A stretch of 8,347 nucleotides of DNA from Methanomassiliicoccaceae archaeon (GTDB lineage Archaea > Thermoplasmatota > Thermoplasmata > Methanomassiliicoccales > Methanomethylophilaceae), in NCBI GenBank assembly GCA_009776625.1, contig WRNL01000066.1:1-8347 (forward strand). Direction: 5' to 3'. Both the position numbers and the translations under genes were made by a program. Every line of letters starts with the position of its first letter. The stretch's first letter is position 1. The notes under the pieces were generated by a model, which did no database searches, was not told the origin of the DNA, and was given only the letters and a program-made list of their open reading frames with translations. This document shows, piece after piece, positions 1-5,819 of the stretch.

Positions 1-219
1 CCGTACAAATCCTGCAGCCACTGCGGGCAGCCGTCGCCGCTCATGGCGCCGGGGCAGCCTGCGCAGGCCGGCGGGCCAGCGCCCGCGCCCGCACCCGCGC
101 CGGCCGGCGGCGCTGGCGGTGGGAAGGCGTTCAAGAACTGCCCCTACTGCGGCGAGGACCTCGGCGGGTTGCCGAAGACCCCGAGGTTCTGCCCCTACTG
201 CTCAGAGCAGATAAACTGA
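1..219 (+). CDS. Zinc-ribbon protein, C-terminal part (partial)
   Basis: The frame is open from base 1 and ends in TGA at 217-219; the start lies outside the window. The 72 visible residues contain three CxxC knuckles: CSHC at residues 5-8, CPYC near residue 50 and CPYC near residue 66. The last two are 16 residues apart and would form one four-cysteine zinc ribbon. The first is the second half of a ribbon or a lone knuckle. Between them lies a flexible linker of about 35 residues rich in Pro, Ala and Gly, with a run of alternating PA. Small proteins with tandem ribbons joined by low-complexity linkers are common in archaea, where many have no assigned role. Function cannot be told from this fragment. 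A hairpin terminator follows one base after the stop, so it is the last gene of its transcript. Confidence 0.8.
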   Translation, partial: PYKSCSHCGQPSPLMAPGQPAQAGGPAPAPAPAPAGGAGGGKAFKNCPYCGEDLGGLPKTPRFCPYCSEQIN

Positions 220-248
220 CCCGGCCCTGCGCCGGGCTTTACTTTTTT
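220..248 (+). terminator. Hairpin terminator after the zinc-ribbon gene
   Basis: CCCGGC (220-225) pairs with GCCGGG (231-236) around a 5-base loop, followed by a T-rich stretch with six T at 243-248. It starts at the base after the TGA stop. Confidence 0.75.
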
Positions 249-251
249 CCC

Positions 252-755
252 CTGGACAAAGGGGCTCCCACGCAGCTGCGGGTGTACGACAACAAGCTCA
301 CCCTGTGGAATCACGGGAACCTGCCCGAGGGCATGACACAGGAGAAGCTTACCCAGCCTCACTCCTCATACCCGAGGAACCCCGTCCCGGCCGAGGCTTG
401 CTTCCGCGGCGGCTTCATAGACTCGTGGGGCAGCGGCATAATGAAGATCATGGACTCTTGCGAAGCGGCAGGGCTGCCAGTGCCTGTGTTGGAGGAGGAC
501 GGGGGCGGTTTCATAGTGAGGCTTTTCAAGGACAGGTTCGCCGAAGAGGAATTGAAACGGGCGGGGCTCAACGAGAGGCAGGTCAAGGCGGTACAATACG
601 CCAGAAAGAACGGCAAAATCACAAGAAAAGAATACCAAGACATCAATAAAATCTCAAAGAGAACCGCCACTGACGAGCTGACAGAGGTTGTTGAAAAATA
701 TAACATATTGAAACGGCTCGGAGCAGGCAGCAGTATCTATTATGAGATTGCATGA
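252..755 (+). pseudogene. C-terminal remnant of an AlbA_2/HATPase_c_4 winged-helix regulator
   Basis: The protein reads like the C-terminal third of COG2865-type regulators (N-terminal AlbA_2, middle GHKL-like HATPase_c_4, C-terminal winged helix). Signature pieces in order, counted from the GTG at 282, are VYDNKLTLWNHGNLPEG (residues 1-17), PHSSYPRNP (26-34), FRGGFIDSWGSGIMKI (41-56) and AGLPVP (63-68). A winged helix then runs from about residue 95, with TRKEYQDINKISKRTATDEL as recognition segment. Family-like sequence (APTQLRV) continues in frame upstream of the GTG to about base 252, where it runs into the terminator of the previous gene. There is no ribosome-binding site before the GTG. 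About two thirds of the usual protein, including the AlbA_2 domain, is therefore missing. It could still be expressed as a stand-alone DNA-binding fragment, but truncation is the simpler reading. Lower GC at its 3' end than the neighbouring genes suggests acquired DNA. Confidence 0.75.
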
Positions 756-811
756 GCGGGCAAAGAGCGGGCAAAGAGCGGGCAAAGAGCGGGCAATGCG
801 GGCAAAGAGCG
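754..811 (+). repeat. 11-bp tandem repeat starting in the regulator stop codon
   Basis: The unit GAGCGGGCAAA occurs at 754-764, 765-775 and 776-786, then as GAGCGGGCAAT at 787-797, then a 9-bp shortened copy at 798-806 and a partial copy at 807-811. The TGA stop (753-755) supplies the first two bases of the first unit. Because 11 is not a multiple of 3, every frame on this strand encodes the same cyclic 11-residue Lys/Arg/Gly-rich peptide. Confidence 0.9.
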
Positions 812-1118
812 TCCGATAATCGTCTGACACATGCAAAGGTTGCGCAAACTGCGAAATGATTGGAGAAACTCCCTACTTGGATCTATACAAAGGGGTTGAT
901 ACACGAACCGAGCTGTGTCAGATAGGATGAGGCTGAGCAACGACCGTTCATCACCTAATCGGCATTATCAATACGCCGTCGACACGTGATATGCATACTT
1001 TTTCACTGTCAGTGGATCCAATTCCATGTATGCAATCCCATCCAAAAATGACTGCTTTTTTGTCATCAGATTCTTGTGTCAAGAGATTAGCTAGTTTAAA
1101 CCTATGCCAGATATAGTG

Positions 1119-1179
1119 TTTTGCAGGTTTTCACTTTGGCTTTTTGCAGGTTTTCACTTTGGCTTTTTGCAGGTTTTCA
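1119..1179 (+). repeat. 23-bp direct repeat, two full copies and one partial
   Basis: The core GCAGGTTTTCACTTTGGC begins at 1123 and 1146 and, as a partial copy ending after GCAGGTTTTCA, at 1169. The period is exactly 23 bp, each unit including the preceding T-run. There are no intervening spacers, so this is a tandem array and not a CRISPR. The period is close to two helical turns, so it could present three sites on one face of DNA. Confidence 0.85.
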
Positions 1180-1395
1180 TATTGAGCGATCAAATGCAGG
1201 AACGCAAGCTTGCCGAGCGGGGAGTTGCCCGTGCTTGAACGCATCGTATTACGTGGGGGGCGTTCTCCCCCGCATTCATGTCCCTCCCAAATGCCTCTTC
1301 GGCCCCCTTCGTCGTTTCAAGGCGAACCTATGCCCCGATCGCCCTGTGCCCTCAAATCATCTGACATCGTCCGTCTGTGTCGCTTTATGGATGAG

Positions 1396-1416
1396 AATCG
1401 TAGCAATCCTACGATT
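1396..1416. repeat. Perfect 8-bp inverted repeat (hairpin)
   Basis: AATCGTAG (1396-1403) and CTACGATT (1409-1416) are perfect inverted copies around the 5-base loop CAATC. No T-run follows, so it is not a clear terminator. It lies about 27 bp upstream of a TATA box at 1443-1450 and could be an operator or part of an old element end. Confidence 0.6.
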
Positions 1417-1439
1417 AACAGAAAAAGCGTCGAAAAGAT

Positions 1440-1476
1440 TGGTATAAATAGTAGAATGAGCATGTCTATTCGGAGG
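1440..1476 (+). promoter_or_regulatory. TATA box plus GGAGG ahead of a tiny open frame
   Basis: GGTATAAATA (1441-1450) matches an archaeal TATA box, and GGAGG follows at 1472-1476, where transcription would be expected to begin. The next possible start, GTG at 1480, opens a 37-residue frame to TGA 1591-1593, but the spacing to GGAGG is only 3 bp, which is tight. It may be the surviving 5' end of a lost gene. Confidence 0.35.
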
Positions 1477-1640
1477 TAAGTGAAGATCGCAAAAAGTAAT
1501 ACGTCAAAAACCTGCGGCGAGGATGCTCATGTAATGGAGAACGGCGTCAAAGTGAAAGACTGGTCGATTGACACTTTCCGTTGCACGCCCTGAACGTTTT
1601 TTACGGAGCGTCTGCAAGACTCGACGGATGACCGCGACAA

Positions 1641-1655
1641 CCCGGCCCTGCCGGG
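1641..1655 (-). terminator. Stem-loop downstream of copA
   Basis: CCCGGC (1641-1646) and GCCGGG (1650-1655) form a 6-bp GC stem with a 3-base loop, 10 bp past the copA stop on the minus strand. Only a short TT follows the stem. The stem sequence is the same as that of the terminator at 220-236. Confidence 0.55.
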
Positions 1656-1665
1656 ACCTTTACCC

Positions 1666-3909
1666 TCACGGGTTACCCTTCCCCCCTTCTTCTCCCATGC
1701 TCACGGGTCGGAACCTCCTGAGCCGTAGCGCGTTCGCCACGACCGATATCGAGGACAGCGACATCGCCGCCGCCGCGAGCATCGGCATCTCCGGCAGGGC
1801 GTCTGCGCCCAACAGGTACGGGATGCCCGCCGCGAGGGGGATGCAGACCGTGTTGTAGCAGAACGCCAGGAAGAGGTTCTGTTTGACGTTCCTCAGCGTC
1901 GCCCTCCCGACCTCCATCGCCGCCGGGGCGCTCCGGACGTCGCCGTTCATTATGACGACGTCCGCGGCCCCTATCGCTATGTCCGTCCCCGAGCCCATCG
2001 CGATGCCGAGGTCCGCCTGTGCGAGCGCCGGGGCGTCGTTGACGCCGTCGCCGACCATGGCCACGTTCTCACCTTTGGCCTGGAGCCCCTTTATGATCTC
2101 CAGCTTGTCCCCTGGCCGCGCCCTCGCGTGCATTTCGGAGATCCCCGCCGAAGCCGCCGCCGCCCTCGCAGCGCCCTCGGAGTCCCCTGTCACCATGACC
2201 GGCGCCATCCCCATGCCGGCCAGGGAGGCGACCCCTTCCCTCGCGGTCGACCTCGTGCGGTCGGACATCGTTATGCGCCCGGCGAGAAGCCCGTCGATTG
2301 CGACGAGGACGGCCGTCGCCCCGTCCGGCTCCGGCCCCCATGCGGCTTCTATCCCTTTATCTATTCTGAGGAACACCTCGTTGCCTACCGCCACGTCCCT
2401 CCCGTCCGCTGTGCATCTGACCCCTCCGCCCGGCTCGGACATGAACCCCGACGGCTCCGGGAAGGGTATCCCCACCTCCGCCGCATAGGCCACGATCGCC
2501 CTCGCCAGGGGGTGCTCCGACATAGACTCCGCCGATGCGGCCAGCCTTATGAGCTCCGCCTCCGGGACCGACGACTCCACGCCGGCCACGCTCGGCCTCC
2601 CTTCCGTGAGCGTCCCCGTCTTGTCCAGTATGACCGTCGTTATGCCCCCCGACCTCTCCAGCGAGGCCGCGTCCTTGAACAGTATGCCATGCCCGGCCGC
2701 CCTGCCCATGCCGACGGTTATCGCGAGCGGCGTCGCGAGCCCCAGGGCGCAGGGGCACGCTATGACGAGGACGGACACCAGCGTCACGACGGCGGGGCCC
2801 ACGCCCATGCCGGACAAGAGCCACGCCACGCAAGCCGCCGCTGCGACGACCATCACGACGGGGACGAACACGGCCGCCACCCTATCCGCGACCCTCGCGA
2901 CGGGCGCCTTCGTGCCCTGGGCGTCCAGGACCATCCTGGCCATCCCGGACAGCACAGTGTCGCCGGCGACCCTCTCGGCGACCATCGTCAGGCTGCCGTC
3001 TATGTTGATCGTGCCGCTGTAGACGTGGTCCCCCGGCCCCTTGGCGACGGGCATGCCCTCGCCGGTGAGCATCGACTCGTCCACAGAGGACCTCCCGCCT
3101 GCCACCGACCCGTCGGCGGGCACCCTCTCCCCTGGCCTGACGACCACCGTGTCCCCGGCCACGACCTCGGCGGCGGGCAGGGCGACCTCCTTCCCGCCCC
3201 TGACGACGTTGGCCATGGGCGGGGCCAGGTCCAGGAGCCCCTTGACCGCGTCGTCCGCCCTGGCCTTGGACGCCGACTCTATGTACTTCCCGACGGAGAC
3301 CAGGGTTATTATCACCGCCGCTGAGTCGTAGGCGAGGGAGTGCGCCGAGTGGGCGTCGCCCGACAGCGCGAGCACGGTCGAGTACAGGCTGTAGGCGACG
3401 GCGGCGGTGGTCCCCAGCGCGATCAGGGTGTCCATGGTGGGGGCGCCCCTGGCCAGGGCGGGGTACCCTTTGGCGTAGAACCGCCTCCCTGCCGCCAGGA
3501 CGGGGATGCAGAGGGCGAGCTGCAACAAGGAGTAGGCGGCGGGCTCGTCGATGAAAGGAACCCACAGCCCGAGCATCGGCCCCATCGCAAGGACAGAGAG
3601 GGGCACGGTGAAGGCGATAGCGACCGACAGCTCCCTCCTCATCCTCGCCGAGTCGGAGCGCCACCTTTCCCCCAGCGCGTCCGGGCCGTCCTCCAGCACA
3701 TCGTACCCTGCCCTCTTTATAGCGGTTTCGATCTCCCCCCTCCCGGTCTTGGAGGGGTCGTAGAGGACCGAGACGACGTTGTTGGAGAAGTTGGCGTTGA
3801 CGTCCTCGACCCCGTCCAGCCTTTTGATAGACCTCTCTATGGCCGAGGAGCAGGCGGCGCAGGCCATCCCGCCCGTCCTGATGTTGACCCTCTCGGCGTC
3901 CCGGCTCAT
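1666..3909 (-). CDS. copA: Copper-exporting P1B-type ATPase CopA
   Basis: This 747-residue protein has the full architecture of a P1B-1 Cu(+) ATPase, which uses ATP to pump cytoplasmic Cu(I) out across the membrane. One N-terminal heavy-metal-associated domain carries GMACAAC (C17, C20). The actuator motif TGE is at 282-284. The membrane copper site CPC is at 385-387 in TM6. The phosphorylated Asp is D429 in DKTGTLT, the HP motif is at 466-467 (SEHPLA) and the hinge GDGVNDAP is at 620-627. TM7 has Y685-N686 and TM8 has MSLSS at 716-720; together with CPC these are the residues that define Cu(I) specificity. TM segments lie at about 92-143, 158-205, 343-395 and 676-728. Length is typical for a form with one HMA domain. 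The start overlaps the copZ stop as ATGA, with no ribosome-binding site of its own, so translation is probably coupled. No key residue is missing. Confidence 0.97.
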   Translation of the reverse strand: MSRDAERVNIRTGGMACAACSSAIERSIKRLDGVEDVNANFSNNVVSVLYDPSKTGRGEIETAIKRAGYDVLEDGPDALGERWRSDSARMRRELSVAIAFTVPLSVLAMGPMLGLWVPFIDEPAAYSLLQLALCIPVLAAGRRFYAKGYPALARGAPTMDTLIALGTTAAVAYSLYSTVLALSGDAHSAHSLAYDSAAVIITLVSVGKYIESASKARADDAVKGLLDLAPPMANVVRGGKEVALPAAEVVAGDTVVVRPGERVPADGSVAGGRSSVDESMLTGEGMPVAKGPGDHVYSGTINIDGSLTMVAERVAGDTVLSGMARMVLDAQGTKAPVARVADRVAAVFVPVVMVVAAAACVAWLLSGMGVGPAVVTLVSVLVIACPCALGLATPLAITVGMGRAAGHGILFKDAASLERSGGITTVILDKTGTLTEGRPSVAGVESSVPEAELIRLAASAESMSEHPLARAIVAYAAEVGIPFPEPSGFMSEPGGGVRCTADGRDVAVGNEVFLRIDKGIEAAWGPEPDGATAVLVAIDGLLAGRITMSDRTRSTAREGVASLAGMGMAPVMVTGDSEGAARAAAASAGISEMHARARPGDKLEIIKGLQAKGENVAMVGDGVNDAPALAQADLGIAMGSGTDIAIGAADVVIMNGDVRSAPAAMEVGRATLRNVKQNLFLAFCYNTVCIPLAAGIPYLLGADALPEMPMLAAAAMSLSSISVVANALRLRRFRPVSMGEEGGKGNP

Positions 3910-4127
3910 CGGAACAGTCCGCGTTTCACCTTCGATCTGAAACCCGCGTCGAGCACGGCGCGGACGAGCGCCTCTTCCCCCGCCCCCTCGTGCACGACCT
4001 CGGCGGCCCCTTTCTTAAGGTCCACCTTGACGTCGCTGACCCCTTCCACGTCGAGGAGGGCGTCCTCCACCCTCTTCGAGCACGCCCCACAGGACATGCC
4101 GTCTATGCTCAAGACAGTCTTGGCCAT
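3906..4127 (-). CDS. copZ: Copper chaperone CopZ (HMA domain)
   Basis: A 73-residue single heavy-metal-associated domain with a beta-alpha-beta-beta-alpha-beta pattern and the metal motif GMSCGAC (C13, C16). Family members carry Cu(I) in the cytoplasm and hand it to CopA. The ATG at 4125-4127 was chosen because the fold begins there (MAKTVLSIDGM). The frame stays open upstream to an ATG at 4199, but those 24 residues are not HMA-like and cover the promoter. There is no ribosome-binding site, and a TATA-like box about 25 bp upstream puts the transcript start at or next to the start codon, so the gene is probably leaderless. It is the first gene of a copZ-copA operon. No copper-responsive regulator gene is present in the window, so control must come from elsewhere, plausibly through the palindrome over the start codon. 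The C-terminal tail is basic (KVKRGLFR). Confidence 0.93.
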   Translation of the reverse strand: MAKTVLSIDGMSCGACSKRVEDALLDVEGVSDVKVDLKKGAAEVVHEGAGEEALVRAVLDAGFRSKVKRGLFR

Positions 4128-4154
4128 GGATTGCAATCCATGTGTGGGTATAAC
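4125..4154 (-). promoter_or_regulatory. copZ promoter with 18-bp palindromic operator
   Basis: CATGGATTGCAATCCATG (4125-4142) is a perfect palindrome that includes the copZ start codon. On the minus strand a TATA-like GTTATA (4154-4149) lies about 25 bp upstream of the start. The palindrome therefore fills the space between TATA box and expected transcript start, where an archaeal repressor would block transcription. That it answers to copper is inference. Confidence 0.6.
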
Positions 4155-4162
4155 ATCGTTTG

Positions 4163-4184
4163 CCCCTGCGCGGTTTTTCAGGGG
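4163..4184. repeat. 6-bp inverted repeat upstream of copZ
   Basis: CCCCTG (4163-4168) and CAGGGG (4179-4184) are inverted copies with a 10-base spacer. They lie between the end of the antitoxin-like gene and the copZ TATA box, so they could be a weak terminator for the former or an extra upstream site for the latter. Confidence 0.35.
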
Positions 4185-4267
4185 ATGCCCGCTGGACATA
4201 CGTCCGGATATGTGGCACCTATAGGATTGCCATCATGTTACACGGCTGTGTGGGGGTACTTTTGCCG

Positions 4268-4459
4268 TTATGCACGCACCATGCGGTATATCCCTGGCCT
4301 GCCTTCGACGGGGATGAGCTTATGGCCACTTTCCTCTAGCAGGGCATCAGTGTTCCTCCTCACTTCCGCGTTGTACTCCTCATGGGACATCCCTTTGCGT
4401 TCCTCGTATATCCTTTCACGTATCTCATGGATCTCTCTCATAGACTCTGGTTCATTCAT
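4268..4459 (-). CDS. Small antitoxin-like protein paired with a PIN-domain toxin
   Basis: A 63-residue, charged protein. Its first 25 residues (EIHEIRERIYEERKGMSHEE) match the pattern of short partners found beside PIN-domain genes in archaea and cyanobacteria, which I recall by pattern and cannot confirm by search. It is predicted to be helical, with no membrane segment. A good ribosome-binding site, GAGGTGAT (4472-4465), lies 5 bp before the ATG. The start overlaps the stop of the upstream PIN remnant by 8 bases (ATGAATGA), so the two were co-translated. If it is the antitoxin, it would bind and neutralise the PIN RNase. Here the toxin is broken, leaving this gene as an orphan that may persist by chance or serve against related toxins elsewhere. 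The frame is intact and ends in TAA. Confidence 0.7.
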   Translation of the reverse strand: MNEPESMREIHEIRERIYEERKGMSHEEYNAEVRRNTDALLEESGHKLIPVEGRPGIYRMVRA

Positions 4460-4685
4460 CTTCCATCACCTCTGCGGGGGAGTGTATCATTATTTTCCTG
4501 TAGCCTTGTTTCAGGTTTACGGATTCTGTCAGTATTACCGTTTTCATCTTCACTATGTGCTGAAAGTTCCAGCTCACGATGGCATCCATCTATATTCTCG
4601 GGATCTTCATTTCAGCTACCTTCATCGTGACCGTGTTGCCGCCCTTGCCGTATCGGCCTTCTGCCATCTCTTCTCGATAAGCATC
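4452..4685 (-). pseudogene. PIN-domain toxin remnant, 5'-truncated and with an in-frame TAG
   Basis: The last 45 residues (4589 to 4452) read MDAIVSWNFQHIV, then VNLKQGYRKIMIHSPAEVMEDE. This is the typical C-terminal end of PIN-domain RNases of the SWNFKHIV type, found in VapC-like toxins. Immediately before it, in the same frame, is TAG (4592-4590), preceded by YREEMAEGRYGKGGNTVTMK and VAEMKIPRI. NTVTMKVAE can be aligned with the DAxHIAxA stretch of the family; that would place Asn and Thr where the conserved Asp and His-region residues belong. The N-terminal half of the PIN fold, with its first catalytic Asp, is not visible. Upstream is a run of eight C (4689-4696) and then the apt promoter. 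I read it as a decayed toxin. A less likely alternative is that TAG is read as pyrrolysine, but truncation alone would still inactivate the protein. Confidence 0.65.
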
Positions 4686-4782
4686 GCACCCCCCCCATTG
4701 AAATAGGTTGTCAGGGTAACATCGTCCCCCAAAGCGATGCTTTTTGCAGGGCGCTGGGCCGACAGGAGATTGACAGATGGAC

Positions 4783-4790
4783 AAAATATA
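4783..4790 (+). promoter_or_regulatory. TATA box of apt
   Basis: AAAATATA lies about 36 bp before the apt ATG, which predicts a transcript start near 4812 and a leader of about 11 bases. No strong ribosome-binding site is seen in that leader. Confidence 0.55.
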
Positions 4791-4822
4791 AACGGGCAAG
4801 GAGATTAGGCGGACGGATCAAC

Positions 4823-5347
4823 ATGAAGGAACTTAAAGACTACGTCACGGCCATACCCGACTTCCCGAAGGAGGGGATAATGTTCAGGGACATAACCACG
4901 GTCATAGAGGACCCGGACGGCTTCAGGCTGGCCGTCGACGGCCTGGTGGCCCTGCTCGAGGGGGTCGACTTCGACCTCGTGCTCGGGTCGGAGTCGAGGG
5001 GGTTCGTGTTCGGCGCGCCCGTGGCGTACGCCATGGGCAAGGGCCTCGTGCTCGTGAGGAAGAAAGGGAAGCTACCCAGGGCGACCGTCTCCGAGAGCTA
5101 CGAGCTGGAGTACGGGGAGGCGACCCTCGAGATGCACACGGACAGCATCAGGAAGGGGCAGAGGGTGGCGATTGTCGACGACCTCATAGCGACCGGCGGC
5201 ACGACCGCCGCCGTGGTAAAGATGGTGGAGAGGCTCGGCGGGGAGGTCGTGAGGATATGTTTCGTGATGGAGCTCGCCGGACTCAACGGCAGGGAGGCAC
5301 TCAAAGGGTATCCGGTCGAATCCCTGATCGTCTATGAGGGGAAGTGA
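4823..5347 (+). CDS. apt: Adenine phosphoribosyltransferase
   Basis: A 174-residue cytoplasmic enzyme that makes AMP from adenine and PRPP in purine salvage. It follows the bacterial-type APRT pattern from start to end: IPDFPKEGIMFRDIT (11-25), GSESRGFVFGAPVAYAMG (55-72, active-site and base-binding loop region), VRKKGKLP (77-84), SYELEYG (92-98) and the PRPP-binding motif VAIVDDLIATGGTTAA at about 115-130, with the acidic pair DD. Length is normal for the family (about 170-185). It stands alone with its own TATA box, and a strong hairpin/T-run terminator follows directly after TGA. Base composition and AGG-rich arginine codons match copA, so it belongs to the resident genome and marks the edge of the decayed PIN locus upstream. 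Confidence 0.96.
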   Translation: MKELKDYVTAIPDFPKEGIMFRDITTVIEDPDGFRLAVDGLVALLEGVDFDLVLGSESRGFVFGAPVAYAMGKGLVLVRKKGKLPRATVSESYELEYGEATLEMHTDSIRKGQRVAIVDDLIATGGTTAAVVKMVERLGGEVVRICFVMELAGLNGREALKGYPVESLIVYEGK

Positions 5348-5392
5348 GCGGGCGGCGCCCTATGCGGGGGCGTCACCGCCCGCCCCTTTTTT
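5348..5392 (+). terminator. Strong terminator after apt
   Basis: GCGGGCGG (5348-5355) pairs with CCGCCCGC (5376-5383), and a shorter GC-rich hairpin can form inside. TTTTTT follows at 5387-5392. It begins directly after the apt TGA and contains the stop codon (5373-5375) of the convergent gene on the other strand. Confidence 0.8.
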
Positions 5393-5819
5393 GATGCGGG
5401 CGCCCCCTCTCCTTAGCGACCCTCATCAGGTCGTCTATGGCGAGCGCGGCGTCCTCCGTGTGGAACCCCGGATACCCCATGGCCATTACCTTTGCCGGGG
5501 CTCGCATCGATATCCTTCTGCTGCTCTCGCCCGTGATGAAGTGCCAGTACCTGTAGATATACCCTATCCAGTACATCGCCTCCCTCTGGTACTGCCTCCC
5601 TGTGGCCAGTCTGCCCCCCTGTTCGTCGACCAGCTCCTCCATCATGTACTCCTCGCCCATCCACTGCAGCCTGTTATGCCTCATGTCGTAGCCCTCTGCG
5701 CATTTAGACCTCATGTACAGGTCGATGAATTTCTCGCTGTCGAACCCCCTCCCCAGAGAGAGCTCGAACAGCCGGCCTTGGATGTCGCATAGCTGAAGCT
5801 CCAAGGGGCCCACGATCAT
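5373..5819 (-). CDS. Partner protein of the HTH-DUF3990 gene (putative antitoxin)
   Basis: A 148-residue soluble protein. The N-terminal half (GRGFDSEKFIDLYMRSKCAE, then RLQWMGEEYMMEELVDEQGG) and the C-terminal half (AMYWIGYIYRYWHFITGESS, then GFHTEDAALAIDDL at about residues 117-130) resemble the small gene found next to DUF3990 genes in gut bacteria and methanogens; the first part may be related to DUF3791. This comes from pattern memory and not from a search. A strong ribosome-binding site, AAGGAGG (5833-5827), lies 7 bp before the ATG. In the natural frame of the upstream gene, ATG overlaps the stop as ATGA. Tight coupling to an ADP-ribosyltransferase-like protein suggests an antitoxin or a modification target. 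Its stop lies inside the apt terminator hairpin. The biochemical role is unknown. Confidence 0.7.
   Translation of the reverse strand: MIVGPLELQLCDIQGRLFELSLGRGFDSEKFIDLYMRSKCAEGYDMRHNRLQWMGEEYMMEELVDEQGGRLATGRQYQREAMYWIGYIYRYWHFITGESSRRISMRAPAKVMAMGYPGFHTEDAALAIDDLMRVAKERGRPHQKRGGR

Larger units (their letters stand above)
812..1640. other. Gene-poor, lower-GC region; likely decayed mobile or accessory DNA
   Basis: No gene can be supported in this stretch. It is visibly more AT-rich than the copA and apt genes. It contains a 23-bp direct-repeat triplet (1119-1179), an 8-5-8 hairpin (1396-1416), a TATA box (1443-1450), a GGAGG just after it and only short open stretches. Three of these look faintly protein-like: a Cys-rich piece at 820-930 (+), a 59-codon open stretch at 951-1130 (-) and a 37-codon piece from GTG 1480 (+). 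None resembles a family that I can name. The region lies between a truncated regulator and the end of the copper operon, as expected for a scar left by an element that has been lost. Confidence 0.55.

Noticed and set aside
754..1179. Possible CRISPR array from the 11-bp and 23-bp repeats
   Set aside because: Units are too short or have no spacers between them, and no cas gene is present.
1252..1272. GGGGGG/CCCCC near 1255-1271 as an IS200/IS605-type end hairpin
   Set aside because: The stem is only 5-6 bp, there is no TnpA or TnpB frame next to it, and no matching end elsewhere in the window.
1568..1858. Open frame (96 codons) on the plus strand across the end of copA
   Set aside because: It runs through the copA stem-loop and antisense to the copA end; no ribosome-binding site and no similarity that I can see.
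2128..3324. Long open frame (398 codons) on the plus strand opposite copA
   Set aside because: It is the antisense shadow of a GC-rich gene: Arg/His/Gly/Pro-rich text without domains, while the minus strand encodes a complete CopA with all motifs.
3906..4199. Upstream start for copZ at 4199 (97 residues)
   Set aside because: The added 24 residues are not HMA-like and cover the TATA box and palindrome; the ATG at 4127 fits the fold and a leaderless transcript.
3340..4224. Open frame (294 codons) on the plus strand across copA and copZ
   Set aside because: It crosses two real genes and the palindromic promoter, and its protein text has no family character.
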